A stretch of DNA of 64,000 nt from assembly GCA_004352715.1 (NCBI GenBank), contig SCFE01000029.1, forward strand, positions 2,261,343-2,325,342, given 5' to 3'. The notes under the pieces were generated by a model, which was not told the origin of the DNA, did no database searches, and saw only the letters and a list, made by a program, of their open reading frames with translations. The DNA is from Hofstenia miamia (lineage: Eukaryota > Xenacoelomorpha > Acoela). The translations under genes and the position numbers were made by a program. This document shows, piece by piece, positions 13,100-24,530 of this stretch. Within the stretch, counting starts at the first letter, position 1; each line of letters begins with the position of its first letter.

Positions 13100-13620
13100 A
13101 CTGATCACTAAGAAAGAATAGATACGGCGGGGTCCTATTTGGATTTGAAAAAGAAGAAGAACACCCTATAATTGAGCTTAGATTTACTGAACTATAGCGC
13201 CACGAACCTTCATTAAACGCCTGGGATGAAATTTCATCTCCACCACAGGTTTTGATGTAGATCCCCAAAGGGTTCCACGAATCCCCCCCACTGGAGAAAC
13301 CTGGAGTAAAATCATTCGCAAAATGAAAACTGGTGTTCATAGAACTAAGTAATAACAGTTCGTATGATTTTTGAAGCAGTAGATCAATGTACTCAGCGGC
13401 AGAGCACCCTAAGATTACTAAATTAATGGATTCAATAAGACTAACCATGTTAAAGTATTATATCTTGAAAGAAGGTTAAACACTATCGTTGAACTAAATG
13501 AAATTATATCAGCTTCTAGAAAATTAAATTCACGTGAATATGCCCTTTTGCAACAAGTAAAAAGAAAGCTGTTAGCAAAAGACCGCCACTTGGCTGACAC
13601 TAATATTCAAATCTATATAA
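13100..13620 (+). other. Coding-like relic, unrecognised
   Basis: The base composition is less AT-rich than the surroundings and the plus strand gives long frame-shifted peptide runs, for example RRLNTIVELNEIISASRKLN followed by REYALLQQVKRKLLAKDRHL near 13460-13590. The minus strand has a 116-codon ORF at 13098-13448, probably a shadow. The Lys- and Leu-rich plus-strand run looks like part of a coiled or alpha-helical protein, as in many retroelement products. I cannot assign a family. Confidence 0.3.
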
Positions 13621-14099
13621 AGGGTTTTGTTAAAAAAAATATCAGTTTAACATTTTTAGTGCAATTTGAAGCCAATTTTAAGTCAAATTTTAATATTTTA
13701 ACGTTAATTTGATAGAGCTAAAATCAGAAAAATAAGTTCAATTTTGGTCGATCTTAATTTTTACCTATATGTATATTCACATTCAAGTAAAAAATAATTA
13801 AAACATGTAGGAGTCGATGCATCATTTTTCCACAACTTTGATATTCTTTAAAATTGCAGGTGCATTATTGTAATTGCATATTTTAACTGGTGAAATGTAG
13901 ATTACAGCATGCAGACATAGGCGGCTCGCAAAGCAAGCAGTGCTTGCCCAAAAATTTTTTAATAAATGAATTTCATTCTTAATTGCATAAATTTATATTT
14001 ATACAAATCTACGAATTGTTAATTATTAGTTTGCTTTAAAGCAACATTCAACAATCAAGTAATAATATGAATTAAATTAGGAAATCAGTCATTACGACT

Positions 14100-14870
14100 T
14101 GCTTTAAAAATCATTGAATTATGCGGGACAGCAATCAGATGCCCTAATGCTGTACCGACGCTCACTCAAACGATTTAAATATGTCCGTTTTCTTCAACTC
14201 ATGCTTGAACACCATATGACAATTGGCTTAGTTGGTTGTCCAATGTAATCAAAAAGAGACCTCGTGTTCCTGGTCGTGATAGCTTTTATTCGAACTATTA
14301 GGTGGTCCACATCTCCAAAATAACTTTCAATTCCTAAGGCGCAGTTATGAAATAAATGTGATTGCAATTGACTGTGTATAGAACTCTGTCATGATTTTCA
14401 TTGCACATGTCTTATAGCGATCTGCATCAGTAATGAACAAAGTGATATCAGAGTTGCGACATATCAAAAATTGGACTGACTCGTCCACAGATTCCATTAC
14501 TGGTATAGCTTTAGGTATTGAATTGATGTGTGCACACTTAATCATGTATGTTGTATGAGAATCTTCCGCATCAGCGGCAATGACTGCGAAATACTTTTTG
14601 CCATGGATCTCAATCTCGTTCATAATTTTTCCTTTCTTGCTTGAAAGTAATCATGTGACATATTCTTAACCGGCCTCATGCTGGTCAACTCAGAGGGCAG
14701 ATAATGTTTGATTTATTTGAAGCGCTCTTGTAACTGATTGTTGTTTAATTTTTTCAAAGAAGTGCTTGTTACAAAGCGACCAAAGTCAGGTTTTGGTTCT
14801 ATCGATTAGTTCAACAGAAGTTTTGTCTTTTATCATATTTGTCCTCAGTGATAATTTTTTCACCGACTTG
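14100..14870 (-). pseudogene. hAT transposase relic (DUF659-like region)
   Basis: A 92-codon ORF at 14345-14623 and frame-shifted continuations on both sides resemble the central RNase-H-like part of hAT transposases. Upstream (14640-14870) the segment CNKHFFEKIKQQSVTRAL matches the pre-catalytic helix region. The ORF itself contains KKYFAVIAADAED, in the place of the usual FAVIIDETTD, and later ITLFITDADRYKTCAMKI, the counterpart of the LLFTDAAPYMxKAG block. Downstream frames carry HCALGIE and a later Lys/Arg-rich part. The expected first catalytic Asp context is altered and several stops are present, so it is dead. No terminal repeats were found. Confidence 0.55.
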
Positions 14871-15889
14871 TTTCCTGTTAGAAATCAATCTTTATTTAAA
14901 AATTTGGAAAATTTATTTTTTTGAGTTTTTGCAATCATTGCATAATTTTCTTGAAGTTATTATTTATTGCAAGAAAAAATAATTATTGATTAGCTATTTA
15001 TTTTTCATCATTCTCAGCTAATGCAACAATTAATGTCTTATACAATGTCACGGCATTAGCAAAGAGTTTGTAAATTTTCAGATGTATATGCTATTTTTCA
15101 TTTACAGAGACTTATCAATTTCTTGAGATTGTTCATAAGATTTTTGAATTCGTTCGCCTCTAATAAATTATATACAAATATTAACCCTAAAATTGCCATT
15201 GTATCTATAAAGTTACATTTTCAAAAAATGTTAATCCAAGCATATTAGGAAATTTTGAAATCCTGAGGTATAGGGAAATCCATGGCCAACTTCCTTCTCC
15301 GGTGAAAATTTTGATAATAATTATTCGATTGTGAATGAACTGTATGAAAATATTACTTTATTTTAATGAAAACCCGATTTTTGCAAATAATTTAAAATAT
15401 TTTCCATACCTGGTGTTCAAATAACAAAACGGTCTAAATCGCATGTCAGCAAAAACTAGCCTCAACTGTTTGTTTTTTTCAAATAGACCACCCAAGTCCC
15501 ATTCATGTGTAAAGTCAGAAATCGTAGCACCTAGACGGGTTCATAAATGCTCCTGTTAAGGATGAAAATGAGTAAAGAGGCAATTCCATTGGTGGCTCCA
15601 GATTTGAGATATCTATTATTTACTGAATCATAAGAATTTAAGAAATTTTCTAGAAACCATCACAAATTGTAAAGTGTTTACCGTTAACCTTAAATTTTTC
15701 GACCCCGTGACCTCTGACGTTGTGCACAGCACGCCTCAATTAGTTTGGAATATCTTTGCACATATTAAAAAACAGTCAAAGTTCTTTGTTGCCTCCAGGG
15801 GCTCAAAACCTTCTAAATGCATTAACCTTAAGTATGGAAAGAATTTAAATCTTTTTCAAAAATTCGAAAATTTCTAAGAAAACTTGTTA
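14871..15889. other. No recognisable gene
   Basis: AT-rich sequence with no identifiable coding motif. A 67-codon ORF at 15674 is probably chance. Confidence 0.4.
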
Positions 15890-16239
15890 ATCTATTCTAG
15901 GGATTATATCCGGATAGTGAATTGAATATACCAGATACCGGACAATTCCGGATAATTTACAGGATACCGGATAATATCTTGTTCAATTATTACTAGGGCA
16001 ACCAGAAATATGACTTTAAAAATCCGAAATATGACCTTATTTTTATGACAAATTATGACGGAATTTATTTAAATATCCTGATATAAAAAAACTTACATTA
16101 TTAAACGTTAATTTTTTAAAACAACTATTTATCTAAATTACAAAAAAATTATATAAATTTTTTTATACAGTACTATTTCTCTAAATTACAAAAACAGCAC
16201 ATAAATTTTCATATACAGTATTATTGTGATTAAGATTTC

Positions 16240-16310
16240 TGTCATAGGTTAAAAGTTTTCACAACATAGAGAAACTTCTTTCTACTGCATACCATTTCCT
16301 TCCATTATAG
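16240..16310 (-). pseudogene. hAT transposase C-terminal dimerisation motif
   Basis: The minus strand reads YAVERSFSML, a stop codon, then KLLTYDRNL. This corresponds to the conserved ERSFSMLKKLL.KDR.NL block of hAT dimerisation domains. A further part upstream (16380-16450) is in another frame. It confirms that the surrounding element is hAT and shows that it is inactive. Confidence 0.7.
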
Positions 16311-16691
16311 CAGTAAAACCGGTATTTTTAAATTGTGATTTGAAATAGGCGATTATTTCACGAGCCTAATTTCCAAGATCAAGGGTGGGAGTAGTAACAA
16401 CATCTGGTAGAATTTCAACTTCAAAACATTGAGCAACTTTGATTTTTTATGATAGTAGCCTGAATTTAAAATTTGCGATTGTCAACCCTAATATATTTTG
16501 CTAGAATATGCATAGCACAGTTCTGCAACACATGTGGCTTAATAAATGCATGAAATAATAATGTATGTATATAGTTACTTTAATTTTTTTCAGCTGCCAG
16601 CATACATGGCCAGTTCTGGAATCGCGTCGACCAGTGGGTCGGGTCGGGTCAACAATTAGCTAACAATTAAACTTTTCAAGGGTTACGCCAG

Positions 16692-16889
16692 GAAGCACAT
16701 TAATTGAAATTGAAAGAATATATATATACATATATTTCAGTTCAAATTATTTATAGCAGTCATAATCCATCATTAATTTTTAAGTTTTTTTTCTTAATTT
16801 AATGAAACTACGCCGAAATATTACTTGTGTGACATTTGAGCCTCAAATATTACCGCNNNNNNNNNNNNNNNNNNNNNNNNNNNNNNNNN

Positions 16890-16922
<33 letters not shown>

Positions 16923-16956
16923 TTTCAATTTCAATTAATGTGCTTCCTATATATTA
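16692..16956. repeat. Inverted repeat flanking a 33-N gap
   Basis: The arm AGGAAGCACATTAATTGAAA continuing through GAAAGAATATATATA (from 16691) is matched in reverse orientation after the gap by TATTCTTTCAATTTC continuing to GTGCTTCCT (to about 16949). Sequence following each arm (CATAATCCATCATT and CATAATCCAGCATT) is in direct orientation, so the pattern is not a simple palindrome. It could be real, or one contig end may have been joined in the wrong orientation. Confidence 0.7.
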
Positions 16957-17839
16957 GTTCAAATGATTCAAAACAATCATAATCCAGCATTCATTTTTAA
17001 GTTTTTCTTAATTTAATAAAAATGCTAAGATATTACTCCAGGTCCAAAACCATCAAATTTGAAGCAGACTGCAAAATAGGCCAATAGAAAAAAGATGACT
17101 AATGAGTTTTGGTTGTTCAAATTATTAATGAAGAACAACCTTATTTCTCCATTAATATCGACATTTTGCGAATGAAAATAAATATATTTAAATAGACTAC
17201 GTTCTGATATATCAGAAAATCTTGTTTTGCTGCATGAAAACTTTCATATCATGGAAAAAATATAGCTTTTTCTTTAAAATTCTATTTATAAATCAAGTTT
17301 TATTTCAGAATATGCTTTACGGTAAAATTCGGTAAACATATTAATTTTTACCGCATATCCAGATCCGGTTGTGTAATTGCCAACTTTACCGGATACCGGC
17401 ACATCCCTAATCTATTCAACAATCTCTGCCACAGCAATAAGCTTTAATTTAAACAATACAATATGTTCATTAACGTCTCATAAATTCATCTAGACCTCCT
17501 ACTTAATTACTAAATTAGCTACAATATTTTAAATTTTTTCTCATAAATCAATTGTTGTGTGCTTTGGAAATGGCTTCGCAGAACAACGATTCCAAAAACT
17601 ATTAGACTATGCTTTTAACCAATCAAATTTTGTCACATATATTGTAATATGTATATATAGTGCCTATATGACCGTTTTCTTTCATTTTAGAGTAAAATAT
17701 TTTTCACAGTACACAGCTATAATTTATAAAGGATTTTTATAAAAACAAAAATGTGTTACTGCAATTTGAGGCATCAGAAGACGAGGCATGGATTAATTAA
17801 GGATTCGTTCTTAGTTTTCTCAATGACTAGATTGGTCAA

Positions 17840-18580
17840 ACATTTCTACTGGTTCTGATAAAGATGCTGACAAATCAAGACGTCCATCAATGGAAGAAAA
17901 AAGAAGTGTCACTGTGTTCAGCATTCTGAAAAACTTCAATGCAATTATCGTTGTGGTTTTGCAAGAACATCTGATGTTTCAAAATCAACTACAATATGTA
18001 AATTAAGGATGTGTGATTTGCTACGACGTGATTTGCATCAATATCCTTCCAAATTGCGTCTAGCACATTCAATACCATCCGGTGACAAGATTACACTAGT
18101 CATTTTTTTTAGAAGTAGTATTGCAAATCAACATCGTTTATCGAAAGTTATTTGGCGGGATGATGCATATCTTCACATGGACTGTCATGTTCATAAACAC
18201 AATTGTTTTAAATGGGGTGATGAAAAGCCTTTGAAAACATTACCGAGGTATCTAGTTTGGAGTTTCAGCCTGTTTTCCTTGCAGCCCATTTTTGAGGATG
18301 CTGTTGCAGGAAAAAGATATATAGATTGGCTGACTACCCATTTTCTTTCATAATTGCATGGCAATCGTAAATAATTAACTATCTTCTAATATGATTGTGA
18401 TCCACCACATTTACTTTATCTGTTAGAGAAGTGCTAAATAAACACTTTCATGAAAGCTTCATTGATCATGGATTTGATTTCAATTGTCCTGCTAAATTAA
18501 TTTACCTTAACACTTTAGATTTTTATTACTGTGCGTGGTCAAATCGAGGATTTATTAAAGCAGCGCACCGAACCTTACTG
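17840..18580 (+). pseudogene. Mariner/IS630-type transposase relic (copy 1)
   Basis: A reading frame from 17940 to 18353 reads SKSTTICKLRMCDLLRRDLHQYP, then IWRDDAYLHMDCHVHKHNCF, then VWSFSLFSLQPIFEDAVAGK and RYIDWLTTHFL. Frame-shifted continuation gives NWPAKLIYLNTLDFYYCAWS near 18480-18540. These match in order the helix-turn-helix end, the first DDE Asp block, the GPYFFEDA..GERY block and the WPPRSPDLTPLDYFLWG block of arthropod-type IS630/mariner transposases. The second catalytic block (QQDGATPH) is reduced to DCDPPHLLYL. Stops and shifts make it non-functional. The terminal repeats were not found. Confidence 0.75.
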
Positions 18581-18589
18581 AACTTAAGA

Positions 18590-19751
18590 TAATAATTTGC
18601 CAGGGTGTATTATTGGCTTGAGTGAAGGATCTTTTTTTGATGTGAAGTGTCTATTCAGGTTAAGGGAGATATTATTGATGATATGAAATAAAATCTTCAT
18701 GATTCCTGATCATTATGATTTTTCTTTACATGTCATTTTTAGTAAAATGTTAGATACAGGTTTCATTGATTTTTGCGTTACTTAATAAAAAATTATGTAG
18801 CTACTGATGCTGGTAAGAAATTCGCCTTTTTCAGGAATCTCCAATATTTGCTTTAGCCTACATCACAAAACCAGAATTTTTGCATGTACATGCAGATGTT
18901 TTAAGTTTTCATGCAGTTTTTATAAAGGCAGATTAGCATCTCCGACAATTCTTCACTAAATCTAGCATTTGCCATTTAGGGCTATCGCCATTTCGAAGTA
19001 GATCTATGAACAAAGAAACCAAAATAGTATCTCGCACTATAAAAAAATCATCGACATGTCAAAATAGTGATACGTTTTCCTTACTTACTCCTTCTAAGTG
19101 TAAAATTTGTCATTGTTTCACGACATCGAGGTGCTGCCATGCACAAACTATTAAAATTTAATTAAAATATCGTTGTCTTTTACATTAAAACAAAGTGCAG
19201 TTTTTTAGAAATATAAGAAGGAAAATTGCAATAATTCCTGATATTGAATTGTAATTTTTAGTCAATTCATTTATGAACTGGTTTGTCTATATAGTAAATG
19301 AATAGTCTAAAACTTTAACTCTCGAATTAACTAAGTTAGTATTTCATACAAGTGTTCAATCATAAAAGTCTATGAATATGCCCAAATGTGCTACTAGCTA
19401 CCACTGTAAGCAAATACAATTCGTCATTATCTTACATGGTCGTAGGATCAAAGCATAATAATAAGATATGAGGTTAATCAAGTGATCCTTTGCCTAATAA
19501 ATTTTGCTACATTGATTCTATAGAATTAAATTTTAATGGACTCATTGAGGGAACTGAAAACCTAAGTGCATATGAAATCCAACATTTAACGAGCGTTAAT
19601 CAAATACTTAATCGAAAATATTTGCACATAGGTTGTGAAAAGCATTAAAATGTTCTACTTACGTTCAATTTTACTTATCTTAAACCAATAGTGAAAGACG
19701 AATAAAATTAAGTGCATAAGGCTAATTATATTGAAGACTTGAAGAATTGTT
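18590..19751. other. Intergenic, upstream of midkine-like gene
   Basis: AT-rich, no coding motif. It should contain the promoter of the midkine-like gene, but no TATA or initiator choice is compelling among the many AT runs. The same sequence precedes copy 2. Confidence 0.4.
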
Positions 19752-20444
19752 ATGAATATATTTCTCCGTTATCTTATGTGCTTCTTTATTCTACAAATCC
19801 ATGCAATTGCAATCGTGAAAATAGTCAATGCTGAGTGTGAGTGTGAAAATAAATGGATACATGGAGAATGTGAGCTTTATAGAATCAACATAAATATGGG
19901 ATGTGGAGATGGTATAAGAAACTCTTTTAGAAACGGGAATTGTTGTAAAATAATTGGTAAAACCACAAAATGCGTAAAGCCATGTGTCGGAAGTTCTCCC
20001 AAAAAGTTGCTCTATTTACATTCAACCATTCCAACACTCGGAAAAAATAGCCCAAATAAATCATGTGTATACAATTTTTCTGGTTGGAGCAAATGCAGCT
20101 TATCCAAAAACAACGCATCATTTATGTTCAAACAAGGTAAACTAATTCTAGAGTTGTCTCTAGATACATGCTCATTAACGAAAGTCATAAATAAAAGTTG
20201 TAATGTCGATGTTGTAAAACAAGCATCTATTCCAGAAGTTGACATACCTCGGCAGAAGCCTAAGTGTAAATACACTTGGAAAAACGCTCACTGCGGCAAT
20301 TGTCAAGCTATGAAAAACGGAAAGGAACTCAAATATTGTTATAAAACAATCAAATATCCTTTACAAACGAGAAATTGCACTGCAAAAAAATCTGTAAAAC
20401 GACCCTGTGAATTTAAACTTAAAGATGCTTATCGTGTGCATTAA
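19752..20444 (+). CDS. Pleiotrophin/midkine-like secreted protein (copy 1)
   Basis: The 230-residue ORF begins with a hydrophobic signal peptide (about 1-27, likely cleaved before Glu28). Residues 29-78 match the PTN/MK N-terminal domain: Trp35, then CGDGIRNSFR (51-60), then TKCVKPC (72-78), in the Cys spacing of the family. Residues 105-150 and 172-219 each start CxYxFxxWxxC or a variant (CVYNFSGWSKC; CKYTWKNAHC) and end in a paired Cys (NCTAKKSVKRPC), like the PTN/MK C-terminal domain, so there is one N-type and two C-type modules. Lys-rich linkers fit heparin binding. Known family members are secreted, heparan-sulphate-binding growth factors; that role is inferred here. It is unusual in having no intron. 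Vertebrate members have two modules only. Confidence 0.85.
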   Translation: MNIFLRYLMCFFILQIHAIAIVKIVNAECECENKWIHGECELYRININMGCGDGIRNSFRNGNCCKIIGKTTKCVKPCVGSSPKKLLYLHSTIPTLGKNSPNKSCVYNFSGWSKCSLSKNNASFMFKQGKLILELSLDTCSLTKVINKSCNVDVVKQASIPEVDIPRQKPKCKYTWKNAHCGNCQAMKNGKELKYCYKTIKYPLQTRNCTAKKSVKRPCEFKLKDAYRVH

Positions 20445-21009
20445 CATTGGGAAAAATGTAAGTGAAGTTTATCAATAATAATAATATTAATATGGAAGTT
20501 TGAGAAATATACTTTAGCATTAGCAGTAGTTGTTTTGTTTTTCTTTAGCATAGCATTAATTGATGATACTTAGAAAATGCTTAGATGCCAACAAAAATTG
20601 CACCTCATTGTACATCAACAAAACCTATACGTTTGGCCTACTGTCATCTAAGCATTTGACATTTTAGACGAATACTAATATAAAATGAACTTAGCTTGGT
20701 AAGCAGTGCACAATATTAGTTGAATCAACAGTTTTGAGACTTTTGATAGTTTTCTGACTATAATACAAATTATAAAACTTAATTCTTAATAATTGTGATC
20801 GTATTATTTGTGAGAGATTGCTTTGAAATTGTTTATTTGAAAAACGGATGTTCTTTAGAAGTAAGAGTTTTCGTGGTATCTCTACATAAAATGATGCGGC
20901 TAAGGCTAGTTGTTGCTCACATAGTTCTGATTATCAAAATGAAAATAATTTTAACATTTCTTGAAGCATCGGAATTTTCAAATAACATTAGCTAAGTTTT
21001 TATAGTAAA
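20445..21009. other. 3' flank of midkine-like gene
   Basis: AT-rich sequence without a clear AATAAA close to the stop. A 66-codon ORF at 20795 shows no motif. Confidence 0.4.
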
Positions 21010-21513
21010 TTACATTCGAGCAGGTTCACCAATAAATGTAGGTATAGGCATTGACCAAGATTCTTTAATTTGCATCCAATCTGCACCTGCAAACTATAAA
21101 AAATCTTATCAGCATTCAATTCGCATCTCCTGATTTTTTAATTTAATATCCGCTTGTGAAGAAGTTCTTCAAGCATCCTAAAAATCCTGAACATTTAAAG
21201 TTATATATAATGCACACAGCATATATAAGAAAAAATTGTAAATTCACAAGGAAATCCGAAATTTTCCCCATGAAATCCACATCCGCAATACCATTTTTGG
21301 ATCCCCATTTGCACTGATGTGGACAATCCTCGAACTCACATTGATTTATCCAATCCATGCCCATCCTTGGTCTAGAGTAGGACTGTATTTTTTATACCTG
21401 TACCCACACATAGGATTAGTGAAAAATCTAAGGTGGATATTTCGAAGGCACCGTCTTGGTGCTCCAATTATCTGTTTATTCTCAGCAACTTCAAGATAGG
21501 GCCTACTGTCATA
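21010..21513 (-). other. Exon-like segments of minus-strand candidate gene (copy 1, cut by gap)
   Basis: Same sequence as 26958-27461. The minus-strand reading frames are described there. In this copy the upstream exons are lost in the 1000-N gap. Confidence 0.35.
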
Positions 21514-22513
21514 NNNNNNNNNNNNNNNNNNNNNNNNNNNNNNNNNNNNNNNNNNNNNNNNNNNNNNNNNNNNNNNNNNNNNNNNNNNNNNNNNNNNNNN
21601 NNNNNNNNNNNNNNNNNNNNNNNNNNNNNNNNNNNNNNNNNNNNNNNNNNNNNNNNNNNNNNNNNNNNNNNNNNNNNNNNNNNNNNNNNNNNNNNNNNNN
21701 NNNNNNNNNNNNNNNNNNNNNNNNNNNNNNNNNNNNNNNNNNNNNNNNNNNNNNNNNNNNNNNNNNNNNNNNNNNNNNNNNNNNNNNNNNNNNNNNNNNN
21801 NNNNNNNNNNNNNNNNNNNNNNNNNNNNNNNNNNNNNNNNNNNNNNNNNNNNNNNNNNNNNNNNNNNNNNNNNNNNNNNNNNNNNNNNNNNNNNNNNNNN
21901 NNNNNNNNNNNNNNNNNNNNNNNNNNNNNNNNNNNNNNNNNNNNNNNNNNNNNNNNNNNNNNNNNNNNNNNNNNNNNNNNNNNNNNNNNNNNNNNNNNNN
22001 NNNNNNNNNNNNNNNNNNNNNNNNNNNNNNNNNNNNNNNNNNNNNNNNNNNNNNNNNNNNNNNNNNNNNNNNNNNNNNNNNNNNNNNNNNNNNNNNNNNN
22101 NNNNNNNNNNNNNNNNNNNNNNNNNNNNNNNNNNNNNNNNNNNNNNNNNNNNNNNNNNNNNNNNNNNNNNNNNNNNNNNNNNNNNNNNNNNNNNNNNNNN
22201 NNNNNNNNNNNNNNNNNNNNNNNNNNNNNNNNNNNNNNNNNNNNNNNNNNNNNNNNNNNNNNNNNNNNNNNNNNNNNNNNNNNNNNNNNNNNNNNNNNNN
22301 NNNNNNNNNNNNNNNNNNNNNNNNNNNNNNNNNNNNNNNNNNNNNNNNNNNNNNNNNNNNNNNNNNNNNNNNNNNNNNNNNNNNNNNNNNNNNNNNNNNN
22401 NNNNNNNNNNNNNNNNNNNNNNNNNNNNNNNNNNNNNNNNNNNNNNNNNNNNNNNNNNNNNNNNNNNNNNNNNNNNNNNNNNNNNNNNNNNNNNNNNNNN
22501 NNNNNNNNNNNNN
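21514..22513. other. Assembly gap of exactly 1000 N
   Basis: A round-number run of N, as scaffolders insert for a gap of unknown size. ORFs crossing it are meaningless. Confidence 0.99.
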
Positions 22514-23290
22514 GTGTTGGTGGACCCTCGACTTAACCAACTGAATCATGTTTTTTGCACCAAAATTAGCAATTTACCCATATATTGTACACCAATGGTG
22601 TGTTCTGGGTGATATAGGAATGTCTATTAGAAATTTAAGTTTATAATTTGAATTAGCTATAACTTTAGATCTGATGTAAATTTAAATAATTTAGATAACG
22701 ATCATATTAGAAACAAACGATCTGGAACACGCGAGAACAATCGACAAGGAGTTGCAGAAAAAGTATCAGCATGTTTGGAGCAGCATAAGAAATGATCATT
22801 AGAATCAAATTTGTCAATTAAAAGCTCTTTCCATCGCTTTAATGTACATTTTAGAAAACGTAGTTTAGATATAAAAACTTCATCTATATGAAGAAGATTT
22901 TAATGGAATAAAATAATCTCGAATTTAATTGTAAATAAATTACTTTATTTTTGAATTAAATGTCAGTAGTATAATAACAAGTGAAGGACGTGCCACTTTT
23001 TCCTGATTGGTCGAGAGCTGACTTGAAGCCCATGCCACTTTTTTCTGATTGGTCGAGAGGGGTGGCCTTTGACCTGAGACGCCGTGGATATTGCCGGGGG
23101 GTGTTTTAAAGATGTCATGCATGTACTTTTACTAGTTTTTGTGTTATTTATGGGGCCTAATTTAGTTTGCATTTTTTTTCTTTTTTAGTTTTACTTTCCC
23201 ACATTACCTTACATTTTTTTTTTTTTACTTTCCCACATTACCTTACATTTTTTTTAGTTCTTACTTTCCCACATTACCTTACATTTTTTT
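22514..23290. repeat. Small contig between gaps with short tandem repeats
   Basis: This 0.78 kb piece sits between the 1000-N gap and a single n at 23291. A segment containing TGCCACTTTTTCCTGATTGG and GTCGAGAG is repeated twice at 22990-23060. A unit of about 31 bp, containing ACTTTCCCACATTACCTTAC and a T run, is repeated three times at 23200-23290. No gene is recognised. It may belong elsewhere in the genome. Confidence 0.7.
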
Positions 23291-23789
23291 NTTTTTACCG
23301 CATATCCAGATCCGGTTGTGTAATTGCCAACTTTACCGGATACCGGCACATCCCTAATCTATTCAACAATCTCTGCCACAGCAATAAGCTTTAATTTAAA
23401 CAATACAATATGTTCATTAACGTCTCATAAATTCATCTAGACCTCCTACTTAATTACTAAATTAGCTACAATATTTTAAATTTTTTCTCATAAATCAATT
23501 GTTGTGTGCTTTGGAAATGGCTTCGCAGAACAACGATTCCAAAAACTATTAGACTATGCTTTTAACCAATCAAATTTTGTCACATATATTGTAATATGTA
23601 TATATAGTGCCTATATGACCGTTTTCTTTCATTTTAGAGTAAAATATTTTTCACAGTACACAGCTATAATTTATAAAGGATTTTTATAAAAACAAAAATG
23701 TGTTACTGCAATTTGAGGCATCAGAAGACGAGGCATGGATTAATTAAGGATTCGTTCTTAGTTTTCTCAATGACTAGATTGGTCAAACA

Positions 23790-24530
23790 TTTCTACTGGT
23801 TCTGATAAAGATGCTGACAAATCAAGACGTCCATCAATGGAAGAAAAAAGAAGTGTCACTGTGTTCAGCATTCTGAAAAACTTCAATGCAATTATCGTTG
23901 TGGTTTTGCAAGAACATCTGATGTTTCAAAATCAACTACAATATTGTAAATTAAGGATGTGTGATTTGCTACGACGTGATTGCATCAATATCCTTCCAAA
24001 TTGCGTCTAGCACATTCAATACCATCCGGTGACAAGATTACACTAGTCATTTTTTTTTAGAAGTAGTATTGCAAATCAACATCGTTTATCGAAAGTTATT
24101 TGGCGGGATGATGCATATCTTCACATGGACTGTCATGTTCATAAACACAATTGTTTTAAATGGGGTGATGAAAAGCCTTTGAAAACATTACCGAGGTATC
24201 TAGTTTGGAGTTTCAGCCTGTTTTCCTTGCAGCCCATTTTTGAGGATGCTGTTGCAGGAAAAAGATATATAGATTGGCTGACTACCCATTTTCTTTCATA
24301 ATTGCATGGCAATCGTAAATAATTAACTATCTTCTAATATGATTGTGATCCACCACATTTACTTTATCTGTTAGAGAAGTGCTAAATAAACACTTTCATG
24401 AAAGCTTCATTGATCATGGATTTGATTTCAATTGTCCTGCTAAATTAATTTACCTTAACACTTTAGATTTTTATTACTGTGCGTGGTCAAATCGAGGATT
24501 TATTAAAGCAGCGCACCGAACCTTACTGAA
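23790..24530 (+). pseudogene. Mariner/IS630-type transposase relic (copy 2)
   Basis: Second instance of the relic at 17840-18580. It carries an extra T after ACAATA, one T fewer in GATTTGCATC and an extra T in the T run before AGAAGTAG, which break the frame still open in copy 1. All three are homopolymer-length changes, the kind produced by sequencing error or allelic slippage. Confidence 0.75.

Larger units (their letters stand above)
15898..17409 (-). mobile_element. hAT element, 1.5 kb, with 8-bp target duplication
   Basis: ATCTATTC is repeated exactly at 15890-15897 and 17410-17417. The ends are TAGGGATTATATCCGGATA and, reverse complemented, TAGGGATGTGCCGGTATCCGG, both rich in CCGGATA subterminal motifs. 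Inside, a C-terminal hAT transposase remnant lies on the minus strand near 16240-16310. The element includes a 33-N gap at 16857-16889. Length and ends fit a deleted hAT transposon. Its right end is present again at 23292-23356 as the start of the second copy of the 4.17 kb duplication. Confidence 0.9.
17345..21513. repeat. 4.17 kb duplicated segment, copy 1
   Basis: The whole stretch recurs at 23292-27461. Comparing the two, I see only three single-base length differences, all near 17990-18110. Copy 1 stops exactly where the 1000-N gap begins. It contains a transposase relic, the midkine-like gene and part of a minus-strand candidate gene. Confidence 0.95.

Noticed and set aside
13098-13448. 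116-codon minus-strand ORF
   Set aside because: No domain and no matching splice context; the opposite strand looks more protein-like, so it is probably a shadow.
17557-17742. 61-codon ORF MCFGNGFAEQ... present in both duplicate copies
   Set aside because: Its conservation only reflects the near-identical duplication. It has a hydrophobic stretch but no start context, homology or splice support.
21433-22549. Three long ORFs (346-367 codons) crossing 21.5-22.5 kb
   Set aside because: They consist almost entirely of unknown residues from the 1000-N gap.
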